The notes below the pieces were generated by a model. The model was not told the origin of the DNA. It saw nothing but the letters and a program-made list of their open reading frames with translations, and searched no databases. Both the position numbers and the translations under genes were made by a program. A stretch of 64,000 bases of DNA from NCBI RefSeq assembly GCF_039614845.1, contig NZ_JBDIML010000001.1:1-64000 (forward strand), written 5' to 3'. The stretch comes from Ornithinibacillus xuwenensis. Lineage in GTDB: Bacteria > Bacillota > Bacilli > Bacillales > Amphibacillaceae. This document shows positions 50,825 through 59,421 of this stretch, in pieces (positions within the stretch are counted from its first letter, which is position 1; each line of letters starts with the position of its first letter).

Positions 50825-51910
50825 ATGGCTAAATTAGATGAAACATTGTCCATGCTGAAGGATCTAACAGATGCAAAAGGGATTTCTGGAAATGAAAAAG
50901 AAGCAAGAGATGTTATGGAAAGATACATTACGCCTTATGCAGATGAAGTATTCACAGATAATATTGGGAGCTTAATTGCTAAAAAAGTTGGTGATGAGAA
51001 TGGTCCGAAAGTTATGGTTGCTGGTCATCTAGATGAAATTGGTTTTATGGTAACTAGAATTGATGATAAAGGCTTTGTTTATTTTCAAACCATCGGTGGA
51101 TGGTGGAGCCAAGTGATGCTATCTCAGCGCGTAACGATTGTTACAGCTAAAGGTGATGTTACTGGTGTTATTGGTTCAAAACCACCACACATTTTATCCG
51201 CTGCAGAACGTAAAAAACCTGTTGATATAAAAGATATGTTTATTGATATTGGAGCTTCTAGTAAAGAAGAAGCCGCTGATTTTGGTGTAAGGCCAGGAGA
51301 CTCCGTTGTACCATATTTTGAATTTACGCCGATGAAGAATGAAAAGATGCTTCTAGCAAAGGCTTGGGATAACCGAATTGGTTGTGCCATTGCGATTGAA
51401 GTATTGAAGCAATTGAAGAATGAACAGCATCCGAATATTGTTTATGGTGTTGGCACGGTGCAAGAAGAAGTGGGACTACGTGGAGCGAAAACGTCAGCAC
51501 ATACTATTAAACCAGATATTGGATTTGGGGTAGATGTAGGGATTGCTGGTGATACACCAGGAATTAAGGAACATGAAGCTGATAGTAAGATTGGAGAGGG
51601 ACCACAAATTGTGTTGTATGATTCTTCCATGATCTCACATAAAGGTGTTCGTGACTTAGTTATTCAAACAGCTGAAGCGAATAATATACCTTTCCAATAT
51701 ACATCCATAGCTGGTGGTGGAACAGATTCAGGATCTATTCATCTAACGGCAAATGGTGTCCCATCGTTATCAATTACAATCGCTACACGTTATATTCATT
51801 CACATGCAGCAATTTTACATCGTGATGATTTTGAAAATGCTGTTAAACTGATTGTTGAGGTTATTAAGAAGCTTGACCGTGAAAAGGTTAATGAAATTTT
51901 CTTAGCTTAA
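50825..51910 (+). CDS. ysdC: M42 family glutamyl/deblocking aminopeptidase
   Basis: Cytoplasmic dinuclear-zinc aminopeptidase that assembles into tetrahedral dodecamers. 361 aa: metal ligands in GHLDEIGFMV (His, Asp), AKAWDNRIG (Asp), QEEVGLRGA (catalytic Glu and ligand Glu), VDVGIAGDTPG (Asp) and RYIHSHAA (His). GGGAGG seven bases before ATG 50825. Matches YsdC position downstream of ysdB. Confidence 0.94.
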   Translation: MAKLDETLSMLKDLTDAKGISGNEKEARDVMERYITPYADEVFTDNIGSLIAKKVGDENGPKVMVAGHLDEIGFMVTRIDDKGFVYFQTIGGWWSQVMLSQRVTIVTAKGDVTGVIGSKPPHILSAAERKKPVDIKDMFIDIGASSKEEAADFGVRPGDSVVPYFEFTPMKNEKMLLAKAWDNRIGCAIAIEVLKQLKNEQHPNIVYGVGTVQEEVGLRGAKTSAHTIKPDIGFGVDVGIAGDTPGIKEHEADSKIGEGPQIVLYDSSMISHKGVRDLVIQTAEANNIPFQYTSIAGGGTDSGSIHLTANGVPSLSITIATRYIHSHAAILHRDDFENAVKLIVEVIKKLDREKVNEIFLA

Positions 51911-51927
51911 ACAAAAACTATCATAAC

Positions 51928-51976
51928 CAAAAAATGGTTCCGCTCATCCGTAATCGATGCCTGGAACCATTTTTTA
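51928..51976 (+). terminator. Terminator after ysdC
   Basis: AAAAAATGGTTCC pairs with GGAACCATTTTTT around a 21-nt loop holding a small CATC/GATG hairpin. Confidence 0.82.
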
Positions 51977-52066
51977 TTTGTATTTATGTAAATTTGCTTC
52001 TTTTATCTAAGTTACTATCATTCCATACGAAATAAATTAGAAAGAAATGATAAATTTGTAATTAAA

Positions 52067-52128
52067 ATTACTCTTTAAAGTAATATATTGTTGCTTTAAA
52101 GAGTAATGTATATTACCATATAAAGTAA
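52067..52128 (+). promoter_or_regulatory. Three tandem palindromic operator-like sites before the HTH-F1beta gene
   Basis: Three 16-bp elements of form TTAC-N8-GTAA lie at 52068-52083 (TTACTCTTTAAAGTAA), 52091-52106 (TTGCTTTAAAGAGTAA, inverted) and 52113-52128 (TTACCATATAAAGTAA). Centres are 22-23 bp apart, about two helical turns. The first two form a perfect 14-bp inverted repeat (52067-52080 with 52094-52107). They end just before the GGGGGTG ribosome site, so autoregulation is likely. Confidence 0.75.
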
Positions 52129-52143
52129 GGGGGTGAAATAATT

Positions 52144-53190
52144 ATGGAAAATATAAGATTGAATGTTTCGTTATTACGTAGAAGAGTACCAAATCTTACA
52201 AGTGCGGCTAAATCAATAGGCTTGCGTCCTGCCACTGTTTCGAATCTCTGTACAGGGAAAATCCCAATTGAACGTGCCGAAGTACGAACCTTAGTTGCAC
52301 TAGCATCACTTGCTCAATGTAGTTTAGATGAGTTGATACTAAGAGGGGAGTCTGTGGAGATGATTGAAACTAAAATTAAAACATTGGATTTGTTTTCACC
52401 TATTTCAAAGGGAGGAACGGTTGGCTTAGTAGCCCGCCCAGGAATGGGGCAACTAGTTTTGTTGAGTGAATTATTTTATAGACTTCAGGATGAGGGCTAC
52501 GCCATCATTTTATTACAGCCACAAGGAGACCATCCTGAATTAAAGGATGTTACGGAGTTTAGGGACATTCATATTGTCCATTCTATTGAAAGTGCTTCTG
52601 AAAAGATCCTTTCAATTGGAGCAGAGCAAGATATTATTTTTACAGCTGATCGTTCGCACGTACTAACCGGAGAAATATTTGAACTACAGGACCGACTTGA
52701 AGGTTATAACATTAAAACGGTGACTACAATTTTACTTGACTTAAAAGGGGCTGTGGTAGACGAAGATCTTCCGTATGGACCTTTAGAAACTTTATTATAC
52801 TTTGATGCAGACCTCGCAGCTAGACATAGCTTTCCAGCCGTAAATCCGATTGTTTCTACTTCTTCTGTTTTGGAAGGGGCACACTTAGACCAAAACCATC
52901 TATTCACCCAACAAAGAGCCCGAAAACTACTGCGTCGCTATCGAGAATTACGTTCGATTGTTACAGTGAGAGGAATGGATAAGCTTCCTGCATCTGAGCA
53001 AGAAACATATCACAGAGGGGAAAGACTCGAAGCTTATTTAACCCAACCATTTTATGTAGCAAAGAAATATTCTGGAATAGAAGGAGAATCTGTCGATTTA
53101 AATACGACACTGAATGATGTTCGAAAAATATTAGATGGAGGAACAGACTCTCTTGATACGAAAGAATTATCTTATATAGGAAAACTCTAA
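52144..53190 (+). CDS. Helix-turn-helix protein fused to a degenerate F1-ATPase beta-like domain
   Basis: A 348-aa protein I do not recognise as a named family. Residues 1-68 look like an XRE-type helix-turn-helix (LTSAAKSIGLRPATVSNLC). Residues 73-348 align by eye to the nucleotide-binding and C-terminal domains of F1 beta: IKTLDLFSPISKGGTVGL, FPAVNPIVSTSSVLEG, RRYRELRSIVTVRGMDKL and YLTQPFYVAKKYSG are all recognisable. The Walker A is RPGMGQLV where F1 beta has AGVGKTV, so the lysine is gone, and the catalytic GER segment reads QGD. The beta-barrel domain is replaced by the HTH. Probably a regulator using a dead ATP synthase fold. GGGGGTG precedes ATG 52144. Confidence 0.85.
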   Translation: MENIRLNVSLLRRRVPNLTSAAKSIGLRPATVSNLCTGKIPIERAEVRTLVALASLAQCSLDELILRGESVEMIETKIKTLDLFSPISKGGTVGLVARPGMGQLVLLSELFYRLQDEGYAIILLQPQGDHPELKDVTEFRDIHIVHSIESASEKILSIGAEQDIIFTADRSHVLTGEIFELQDRLEGYNIKTVTTILLDLKGAVVDEDLPYGPLETLLYFDADLAARHSFPAVNPIVSTSSVLEGAHLDQNHLFTQQRARKLLRRYRELRSIVTVRGMDKLPASEQETYHRGERLEAYLTQPFYVAKKYSGIEGESVDLNTTLNDVRKILDGGTDSLDTKELSYIGKL

Positions 53191-53207
53191 ACCCTGTAGC
53201 GTATTTA

Positions 53208-53254
53208 AAAAATCCGGTTTATCGAGTGAAGCATCTGATAATCCGGATTTTTGT
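53208..53254 (+). terminator. Terminator after the HTH-F1beta gene
   Basis: AAAAAATCCGG pairs with CCGGATTTTT, with inner TATC/GATA pairing, ending in T residues. Confidence 0.8.
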
Positions 53255-53310
53255 GACCTTATATAAATGAAAGACTCTATACAGAAGTTCAAATCGTTTT
53301 ATCATACATA

Positions 53311-53338
53311 TAAAGCCAATCCGATACGGATTGGCTTA
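53311..53338 (-). terminator. Stem-loop at the end of the lytic transglycosylase gene
   Basis: AAGCCAATCCG/CGGATTGGCTT is an 11-bp stem with a short loop overlapping the stop codon on the minus strand; the following T-run is weak. Confidence 0.65.
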
Positions 53339-53962
53339 TGCTAAGTAGCTCTGTAATACTTTTTTAACATAGTTTTGAGTTTCCTTAAATGGAGGTATCC
53401 CTTGATATTTATCAACATTACCTGGACCGGCATTGTATGCAGCTAAAGCCATTTCAATATTACCATTGTAACGATCTAGCATTTGGCGCAAATATTTTGT
53501 ACCACCATTAATATTTTGTTGTGCATCATAGGAATTTATAACGCCGAGTCCTCTAGCAGTAGTAGGCATTAATTGCATTAGGCCTTGAGCACCAGCGCTG
53601 CTTTTAGCAAATTGATTATAATTTGATTCAGTTCTGATGACCGAATGAATTAATTTTTCATCTACTCCATATTTGCTTGAAGCTTCCACTATAAAATCAT
53701 TATATTCATCAGTTGATGCCTTTACTGTGGATGCTTGTCCAATTCCAGAATTAATTGTATTCATATAAGAATAGGGCAACGAACTTGAATAAGTCTGATT
53801 AGTTGTTGTCATAGTAGTATTGGGAACACTCATTTTACTCTCTAGTATTTGTTTAAAAGCCATGTCTACCATTGGCGAATAGCTAGATAATGAACCATTA
53901 TTTGAACTCATGATTGACATTGCTTGGTATTGCATGAGCATTTGTAAGTATTTAATATCCAT
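53336..53962 (-). CDS. SLT-domain lytic transglycosylase
   Basis: A peptidoglycan-cleaving enzyme of 208 aa. Residues about 1-85 are a low-complexity Ser/Thr/Met-rich leader without a clear signal peptide; 90-208 form the SLT domain with catalytic Glu in IRTESNYN, then GAQGLMQLMP and LAAYNAGPGNVDKY. It resembles B. subtilis YjbJ and the SLT part of CwlQ. AAGGAGCG precedes ATG 53962. Export without a signal peptide is unresolved; a flagellar or spore role is possible but not shown. Confidence 0.88.
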   Translation of the reverse strand: MDIKYLQMLMQYQAMSIMSSNNGSLSSYSPMVDMAFKQILESKMSVPNTTMTTTNQTYSSSLPYSYMNTINSGIGQASTVKASTDEYNDFIVEASSKYGVDEKLIHSVIRTESNYNQFAKSSAGAQGLMQLMPTTARGLGVINSYDAQQNINGGTKYLRQMLDRYNGNIEMALAAYNAGPGNVDKYQGIPPFKETQNYVKKVLQSYLA

Positions 53963-54015
53963 TGTTAAATCGCTCCTTATCCACTATTCTATTTTACTAT
54001 ATTCTCCAATAATTA

Positions 54016-54687
54016 CTAGAGTGAAATTATTTCCTTTCCGGTATTTTTCAAGATTTCTGGATAGAAGGTATCCTCTCCAATGCAGATGGCACGATCGCAC
54101 AACTCTGTAATTTCATCCATGTCGTGTGAGGTATAGATTATCATACGATTCTTCTCTTTTGCTTGTTTGAATAAATATGAGCCAATCTCCTTTTTGGACT
54201 TTAAATCAATTCCTACCGTTGGTTCATCCAATAATAAAATAGAAGGCTCATGAATTAGTGTAATTGCTAAATTTAATTTTCTCTTCATCCCACCAGATAG
54301 TGTTTTTACAGGCTCATTCCATTTTTGAAGATTCATATCAAGACATAATTGCTTTAATTCTTCACTACTTTTAGATTGAAATGACAGTTTCTCAAAAAAT
54401 AGCATGTTTTCTGCGACAGTGAGCTCCTCCCAAATCGCAATATCCTGTGGAACATAGCCTATATACTTTCTGAGTGCTTTTCGATTTTTGGCATAGCCTT
54501 GTTCAAAGAGCTCAACATCGCCACTAGAAGCTTGTTCTAGAGTGGCAATAATCTTAAGCAGTGTAGATTTTCCAGCGCCATTTTCTCCTATTAATCCAAC
54601 GATTTCACCTGGTTTTATTTGAAAGGAAATATTGTTTAAAATAGCATGCTTATGATATTGCTTACTAATGGACTTTACATTAAGCAT
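54016..54687 (-). CDS. ABC transporter ATP-binding protein
   Basis: The ATPase of an ABC-2 exporter. 223 aa: Walker A LIGENGAGKSTLL (about 38), Q-loop VPQD, signature TLSGGMKRKL (about 130), Walker B ILLLDEPTVG, switch His in YTSHDMDE. GGAGCGGTCTA before ATG 54687 (AAAGGAG site) and the 8-base overlap with the upstream permease gene support this start over the longer frame. Last gene of a four-gene minus-strand unit. Confidence 0.92.
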   Translation of the reverse strand: MLNVKSISKQYHKHAILNNISFQIKPGEIVGLIGENGAGKSTLLKIIATLEQASSGDVELFEQGYAKNRKALRKYIGYVPQDIAIWEELTVAENMLFFEKLSFQSKSSEELKQLCLDMNLQKWNEPVKTLSGGMKRKLNLAITLIHEPSILLLDEPTVGIDLKSKKEIGSYLFKQAKEKNRMIIYTSHDMDEITELCDRAICIGEDTFYPEILKNTGKEIISL

Positions 54688-55813
54688 TAGACCGCTCCTT
54701 TCGCGTGAGAATAAGTAGTACAAGTATCATACTAATTAGTAACCATAAAACTGTCATTCTTTCATTTAGAAATGCATCAAGTGGGTTGATTATCTCGGTC
54801 CAAGGACCTTTTAGCATAAATCCATTTACTGGTAATACTACCCCACTAATTGTTGCAGCGATTAATGTGATAACAATCGCCATACCATAATACATGCCAC
54901 TGCTTTTAAAAGAATGTGCAAGGCTAAAGGCTAACAAGGTTAACATGATTCGAAAGCTTAGTAAGGATACCAAAAAGTAAATTGTGACCTTTTCCTGCAA
55001 AACAATTGAAAATATAGTCAAGCTAGCAATATCAAATAAGAAAAATAGTGCCATGTATATACAAATTGTAAAGGCAAAATAAGTGAAATGTGATGGCTTG
55101 ATAAATGAAAAGCGAGTGGATACTGCTAAGGCTTTCTCACGAATGATCCAATCAGATAAAAAAAGTGTGCTAATTACACTTAAAATCGCCCATAGTCCCC
55201 ATGTATTCCACGAAATGAGTGAAGTTTCGGTAGGGGATTCTGCAGAGTCATTGTAGTGAAAAGCTGTATATAGTAAGTTTTCATCCTGTTGAATCTCAAT
55301 ACTTTTTTCACTTATATCTTCCCAGGTCCAGGAATTCTCACCTTGATAATGCTCATTTAATTGGATAATATAATGTGCTGCTTTTGAACGCCCGGTATCT
55401 TCTTGGACAAGCGAAACAATCATCTCTTTTACAGGTGAGTATGCAAAAGAAAGGTCTGTTCGATAGCTTGACAATAGTTTATTTCGTTTCCCATTCAATA
55501 TAGCTTCTTCAAAGCCCTCATGAATAATATATACACTATCAAGCTCATGTTTTTCTAATCGATATAACGCATCCTCTTCAGTTGTTTTGATAACTCGGAC
55601 TAGCTCAGATTCTTGTATAGAATTTAGTAGCTGAAGAGCTATATCGGTTTGCTCCTCTATTACTAGTCCAATAGGAACTTTAGAATCCTCTTGCAAGGAG
55701 TCTGTTATGGTAATAATGAAATAGGTTCCTACAATTGGCAGTACTAACCAAATAAGCATTGAAAGCCATTTCTTTTTCCATAGGAGGAGTCGAGTGTAAA
55801 GAATATTAGTCAT
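54680..55813 (-). CDS. ABC-2 type permease, second subunit
   Basis: A 377-aa membrane subunit with the ABC-2 layout: one helix at 17-36, a large extracytoplasmic domain (about 37-200) and five to six helices in the second half. The start overlaps the end of the first permease by four bases (ATGA type) and its end overlaps the ATPase start, so all three are translationally coupled. Substrate not deducible; relatives export peptides, lipids or antibiotics. Confidence 0.85.
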   Translation of the reverse strand: MTNILYTRLLLWKKKWLSMLIWLVLPIVGTYFIITITDSLQEDSKVPIGLVIEEQTDIALQLLNSIQESELVRVIKTTEEDALYRLEKHELDSVYIIHEGFEEAILNGKRNKLLSSYRTDLSFAYSPVKEMIVSLVQEDTGRSKAAHYIIQLNEHYQGENSWTWEDISEKSIEIQQDENLLYTAFHYNDSAESPTETSLISWNTWGLWAILSVISTLFLSDWIIREKALAVSTRFSFIKPSHFTYFAFTICIYMALFFLFDIASLTIFSIVLQEKVTIYFLVSLLSFRIMLTLLAFSLAHSFKSSGMYYGMAIVITLIAATISGVVLPVNGFMLKGPWTEIINPLDAFLNERMTVLWLLISMILVLLILTRKERSNA

Positions 55814-57033
55814 GATTGTACACGCTCCTTAATGGACGAGATTCCCAATAGAAAAAGGAATCCAGAAACAGTTGTGATTAATAAAGGAATAAAGTCCACA
55901 TACAAACGTCCATTTAGTAATATTTCCTCTAACCAGTTATATGCTTGATAGGAAAACAGAAAAGAGAGATAGTCCTGAATGTACAGTGGAAAATAGATTT
56001 CTGGTATGAGTGCTCCACTAGCAAATAATGTAACAATTGTTAGGAAGATTTGTACGAGTAGTCGAACTTTATAGGATTTAATTATTGTATCGATTACTGC
56101 TAACAATAAGAGAAATCCAAGATTGTATAAGACAATTAAACAAGTCAATCTCCAGTAATTGTCAGAATTGAAGTCAAAGTTTAATATCTTGATGATCCCA
56201 ATGAATAATAACACTCCTAAAAATAATGTGATTAAGAAGGTAACAATTAATCTGGCAATTGTTTGTTGCAGACCTGTAACACCATACAGTGTCATTCTTC
56301 TTTGGATGGAGCTGGAACTTTCTTTAAATAAAATATGGTGAATAGTAACTATCCATATCGTCAAAATAAAAAAGCCTGCTGCCAATCCAAAATATTGCTT
56401 TGGTGAAGAACTAGCATTATTAGTTCGTAAATTTTGATCTAGAATACTATCTTTTCCGATAGCGTACAGCAAAAATTCATTAAACTGCTCCAACATTATT
56501 TCGTTTCTCGTTTCAGAATCAAGTTCTAATTGCTTAGTGTAATGATTAATGGTCAGGATATTTGCTTGAGAAGAACTGATATGTCTAGCTGCGCTATCCA
56601 CTAACTCTTTGATAAAATAGCTTTCCGTTGGACGCTTTGGATTTCCAACCACAGTTACGACGACAGATTGTCCATTGTATAGTTTAGTTGTAAATTTCTC
56701 TGGAAATAGGATGTAAGCAGCTAACTCATCATGGGCTATATCTTGAGTTGCTTCATTTTCTGTCATTCGATTCATTTGTACAAAGTCACCTAACTGAGAG
56801 GACTCTTCTAGTAAACTAACAATCATCTCCGTCTCAGTGGATTGATTTAAATCAACTAGTCCAATTTGCAATGGCTCATCTTCCAAATTTGAAAAAAAGT
56901 GAACAATAATAAATACGATTAATCCCATTAATACGATTGGAAAAAGCAAAAGAAGAGGAAGTGATAGCCACTTCCTCCTGAGTTGTACAAAATTATTTGT
57001 AGTGAATAAAGTCACGAGCTTCAGGAAATACAT
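55810..57033 (-). CDS. ABC-2 type permease, first subunit
   Basis: A 407-aa membrane protein with the same layout as its neighbour: helix at about 22-47, extracytoplasmic domain to about 225, then six helices. The two permeases are paralogue-like and likely form a heterodimer with the single ATPase. It starts with ATG 57033, behind AGGTGG on the minus strand, 76 bases downstream of the anchored-protein gene. Confidence 0.85.
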   Translation of the reverse strand: MYFLKLVTLFTTNNFVQLRRKWLSLPLLLLFPIVLMGLIVFIIVHFFSNLEDEPLQIGLVDLNQSTETEMIVSLLEESSQLGDFVQMNRMTENEATQDIAHDELAAYILFPEKFTTKLYNGQSVVVTVVGNPKRPTESYFIKELVDSAARHISSSQANILTINHYTKQLELDSETRNEIMLEQFNEFLLYAIGKDSILDQNLRTNNASSSPKQYFGLAAGFFILTIWIVTIHHILFKESSSSIQRRMTLYGVTGLQQTIARLIVTFLITLFLGVLLFIGIIKILNFDFNSDNYWRLTCLIVLYNLGFLLLLAVIDTIIKSYKVRLLVQIFLTIVTLFASGALIPEIYFPLYIQDYLSFLFSYQAYNWLEEILLNGRLYVDFIPLLITTVSGFLFLLGISSIKERVQS

Positions 57034-57109
57034 GTTTCCACCTTCTTTGATACTAGATAATGTGCCTGATTAACGATGAATCGTATTATTCAAATCCAAG
57101 CAGCTATGC

Positions 57110-58696
57110 TTATAATCCAAAACCAACAATTCCCATTAACCATTCTTCAAATTGTGGAGTTACTTCTGTTTCAAAATATGTCATAATCTCATCTACATTC
57201 ATGCTTCCAATATCTTTAATATTATCATCTGATGGTAGTTCCACTCCATCTGTAACTTTCGATTCTTTATCGAGATACAAGATGACTAAATCCTGCATAA
57301 TATCGTCACTTGCAACTGTTAGCTCATGCTCAGATTGCATTTGATCACCATCGTACGTTGCATTACCAGACCAAATAACGTCAACGGTATACCCTGTTTC
57401 ATCAGTAAATGAGACGACACGTTCAAAATCTCGCTTACTATCTTTGAGTGTTTCATCAGATTCATAGACTAACTTTGTGCTACCAATGGATAGAGTAATA
57501 GAATCCTTTGTTTTACCGTCATCGTTTGATAGTGTTCCATCAACAGCAATTGATTGGTCATCACCTTGGTCGATAATGCCGAAGTCATATTCGAATGTTT
57601 GCTCGACATTTGAATAGTTTATAAGACCTTTTACGTAAAAAGTAACTAATTGATCATCAGAAGGTCCCATTTCAATCGAAAAATCTCGTTTAACAATAAT
57701 ATCGTCTTCTACCCAGATGGTTGATGTTAACCCATCTGGAATCTTAAAGTCATTGATATCATCAATTGCATCTTTAATTGCTGTATCATAATTCGCTTCG
57801 AATTCATCTTGAATATTTAATTCAGAATCCTCTCCAAATACAAGTGGGCCTGTATCATGACTTTGCACATAGTTAAGTAAGATTTCTTTAAAACGATCAT
57901 CTTTTTCCATTTTCTTTAATGTATCGGCTATAATAACTTTTAATTGTTCTTCAGTTAAGTGGAAAGTGATTTTTTCAGTATTAACATTTTCGTTACCGAT
58001 TTTTACTGTTTCATCCTCAGATTTAAATGCATCATCTGGTAAAGCGTTGTAGATCGATTTTACATATTCATCTTCTAAATAGTCTAGATCTTTTTCTGGT
58101 AGAATATTGCCCTCGAATAACATATTGAAATCAATTTTCTCTTCACCTGTGAAAGTGTAGGGATCAACTTGTTGTAATAGCTTTCCAAAGTCATCTCCCT
58201 TGAGCTGAAGTATTTCATTTAAGAAAGGTAAGCCAAGCATCATTTTTTCGGAAGTAAGGTACGCATTAAAGTTGCCAACCTCGAAAGTGCCAAAACTACC
58301 TTCAATATTTGCAGAAGCTACTTTTTCTTGACGGTCCATATTCGTCGTAACCGTAATAGTTGAATTATTAATGATTTGGTCCGCTGTAACCGGACCTGTA
58401 CCACCTGGAATAGGCATATTTACTTCTGCAGATAATTCATAAATATTTTCTGTAGGATTATCAAGTGATTTCTCAGCCCATTCTAATTCAGGCTCATATC
58501 GATTCTCAACTTGCTCAGCAAACATGTCTATCGTATTTTTTTCATAGAGAAAATATTGTATTTTTGGTGAGTCTTCAATTAGGATAAATGCTGCAACACT
58601 TCCACCGACAAGTAATACTGCAGCTGCGATAACAATTGCAATAACCTTATTAAATCCTTTCTTTTTAAGTTTAACTTCAGGATTGTTCTCTTCCAT
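57110..58696 (-). CDS. Large membrane-anchored extracellular protein (DUF6583-like)
   Basis: A 528-aa protein with a basic cytoplasmic tail (KLKKKGFNK), one membrane helix (about 18-40) and a long acidic outside part with repeated beta-rich stretches (two halves, about 60-300 and 310-520). I believe it belongs to the DUF6583 group of Bacilli but cannot confirm it. GAAAGGGG precedes ATG 58696. It leads the ABC-2 operon, so it may be a substrate-handling or sensing partner of the exporter (inference). Confidence 0.75.
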   Translation of the reverse strand: MEENNPEVKLKKKGFNKVIAIVIAAAVLLVGGSVAAFILIEDSPKIQYFLYEKNTIDMFAEQVENRYEPELEWAEKSLDNPTENIYELSAEVNMPIPGGTGPVTADQIINNSTITVTTNMDRQEKVASANIEGSFGTFEVGNFNAYLTSEKMMLGLPFLNEILQLKGDDFGKLLQQVDPYTFTGEEKIDFNMLFEGNILPEKDLDYLEDEYVKSIYNALPDDAFKSEDETVKIGNENVNTEKITFHLTEEQLKVIIADTLKKMEKDDRFKEILLNYVQSHDTGPLVFGEDSELNIQDEFEANYDTAIKDAIDDINDFKIPDGLTSTIWVEDDIIVKRDFSIEMGPSDDQLVTFYVKGLINYSNVEQTFEYDFGIIDQGDDQSIAVDGTLSNDDGKTKDSITLSIGSTKLVYESDETLKDSKRDFERVVSFTDETGYTVDVIWSGNATYDGDQMQSEHELTVASDDIMQDLVILYLDKESKVTDGVELPSDDNIKDIGSMNVDEIMTYFETEVTPQFEEWLMGIVGFGL

Positions 58697-58786
58697 TTAT
58701 ATTCCCCTTTCAAATATACCTACCTCTATTACATTTTATTAAAGGTAGTACTGCAAATAACCTAAAAAAATAATTAACACATAAAA

Positions 58787-58815
58787 TGTATAACACCAAG
58801 AAGTGAAAGAGTCAA
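58787..58815 (-). promoter_or_regulatory. Promoter of the anchored-protein/ABC-2 operon
   Basis: On the minus strand TTGACT (58815-58810), 17-nt spacer, TATACA (58792-58787): a good SigA promoter about 90 bases before the start codon. The remaining intergenic DNA (58816-59003) holds nothing I can name. Confidence 0.65.
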
Positions 58816-59003
58816 TGGAATTTTCCAAATGCTAGAAATTACTAATGATTTAAACGACCTATTTCTCTCTACATTTTTCGTTGCAATAATAGGACTTTAG
58901 ACATGATAATATTAAACCACTTACGAAAAATACGATGTAATTAAGTCAAATTTGAAAATAATAATAACGGTATAGGTATATAGAATCATTTTTGAAATTA
59001 AAA

Positions 59004-59033
59004 AAAGAAGGCACCCGAGGATACCTTCTGTTG
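59004..59033 (-). terminator. Terminator of sspI
   Basis: AGAAGGTATCC pairs with GGGTGCCTTCT (two G-U) over a 3-nt loop, then a T-run on the minus strand. Confidence 0.85.
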
Positions 59034-59036
59034 GAG

Positions 59037-59258
59037 TTAACCGGACACGGCGCTTTTTACTCCTTGTTCTAATGCATCAATCATTTCTTGTTTTTCTTGC
59101 TCATTTGATTGATTCCAAATTAGTTCGAAAAGAACTCCGAGCCCTGGAAGCATTTTTTCTTCGCCTGATTGAATTGCATCGACAATTGTCGCCTCTAACT
59201 GACTTTGGTCATTAGTAGCAATATTTGATAAGATTGCCTTTCGTAAGTTAAGATCCAA
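59037..59258 (-). CDS. sspI: Small acid-soluble spore protein SspI
   Basis: A 73-aa minor SASP of the I type: LNLRKAILSNIATNDQSQL and VDAIQSGEEKMLPGLGVLFE match the B. subtilis protein closely. The start is judged to be TTG 59258, behind AAGGGGTG, giving MDLNLRKAIL as in B. subtilis; the GTG at 59267 is part of the ribosome site. SigG control is expected for the family, but I see only a weak candidate promoter. Confidence 0.9.
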   Translation of the reverse strand: MDLNLRKAILSNIATNDQSQLEATIVDAIQSGEEKMLPGLGVLFELIWNQSNEQEKQEMIDALEQGVKSAVSG

Positions 59259-59421
59259 AAAAATCACCCCTTTGCTTGTGGATAAGAATGGTTAAATTCC
59301 CATCTGCATATGTGTTCAAAAGTATTTCTCCAAATTGCATGATGAAACTAGGAATAGTTTGACCAGTTAAGGTTTAAATATGTATGATGGTGTAAGATTA
59401 AACAATAAGGAATGAAAAAAT

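Noticed and set aside
52067..52107. The 14-bp inverted repeat as an intrinsic terminator of ysdC
   Set aside because: ysdC already has a terminator at 51928-51976, and no T-run follows this AT-rich repeat. Operator function fits better.
52144..53190. A true ATP synthase beta subunit or fragment of an atp operon
   Set aside because: No other atp gene is near, the beta-barrel domain is absent, the Walker A lysine is missing, and the frame has its own promoter region, ribosome site and terminator.
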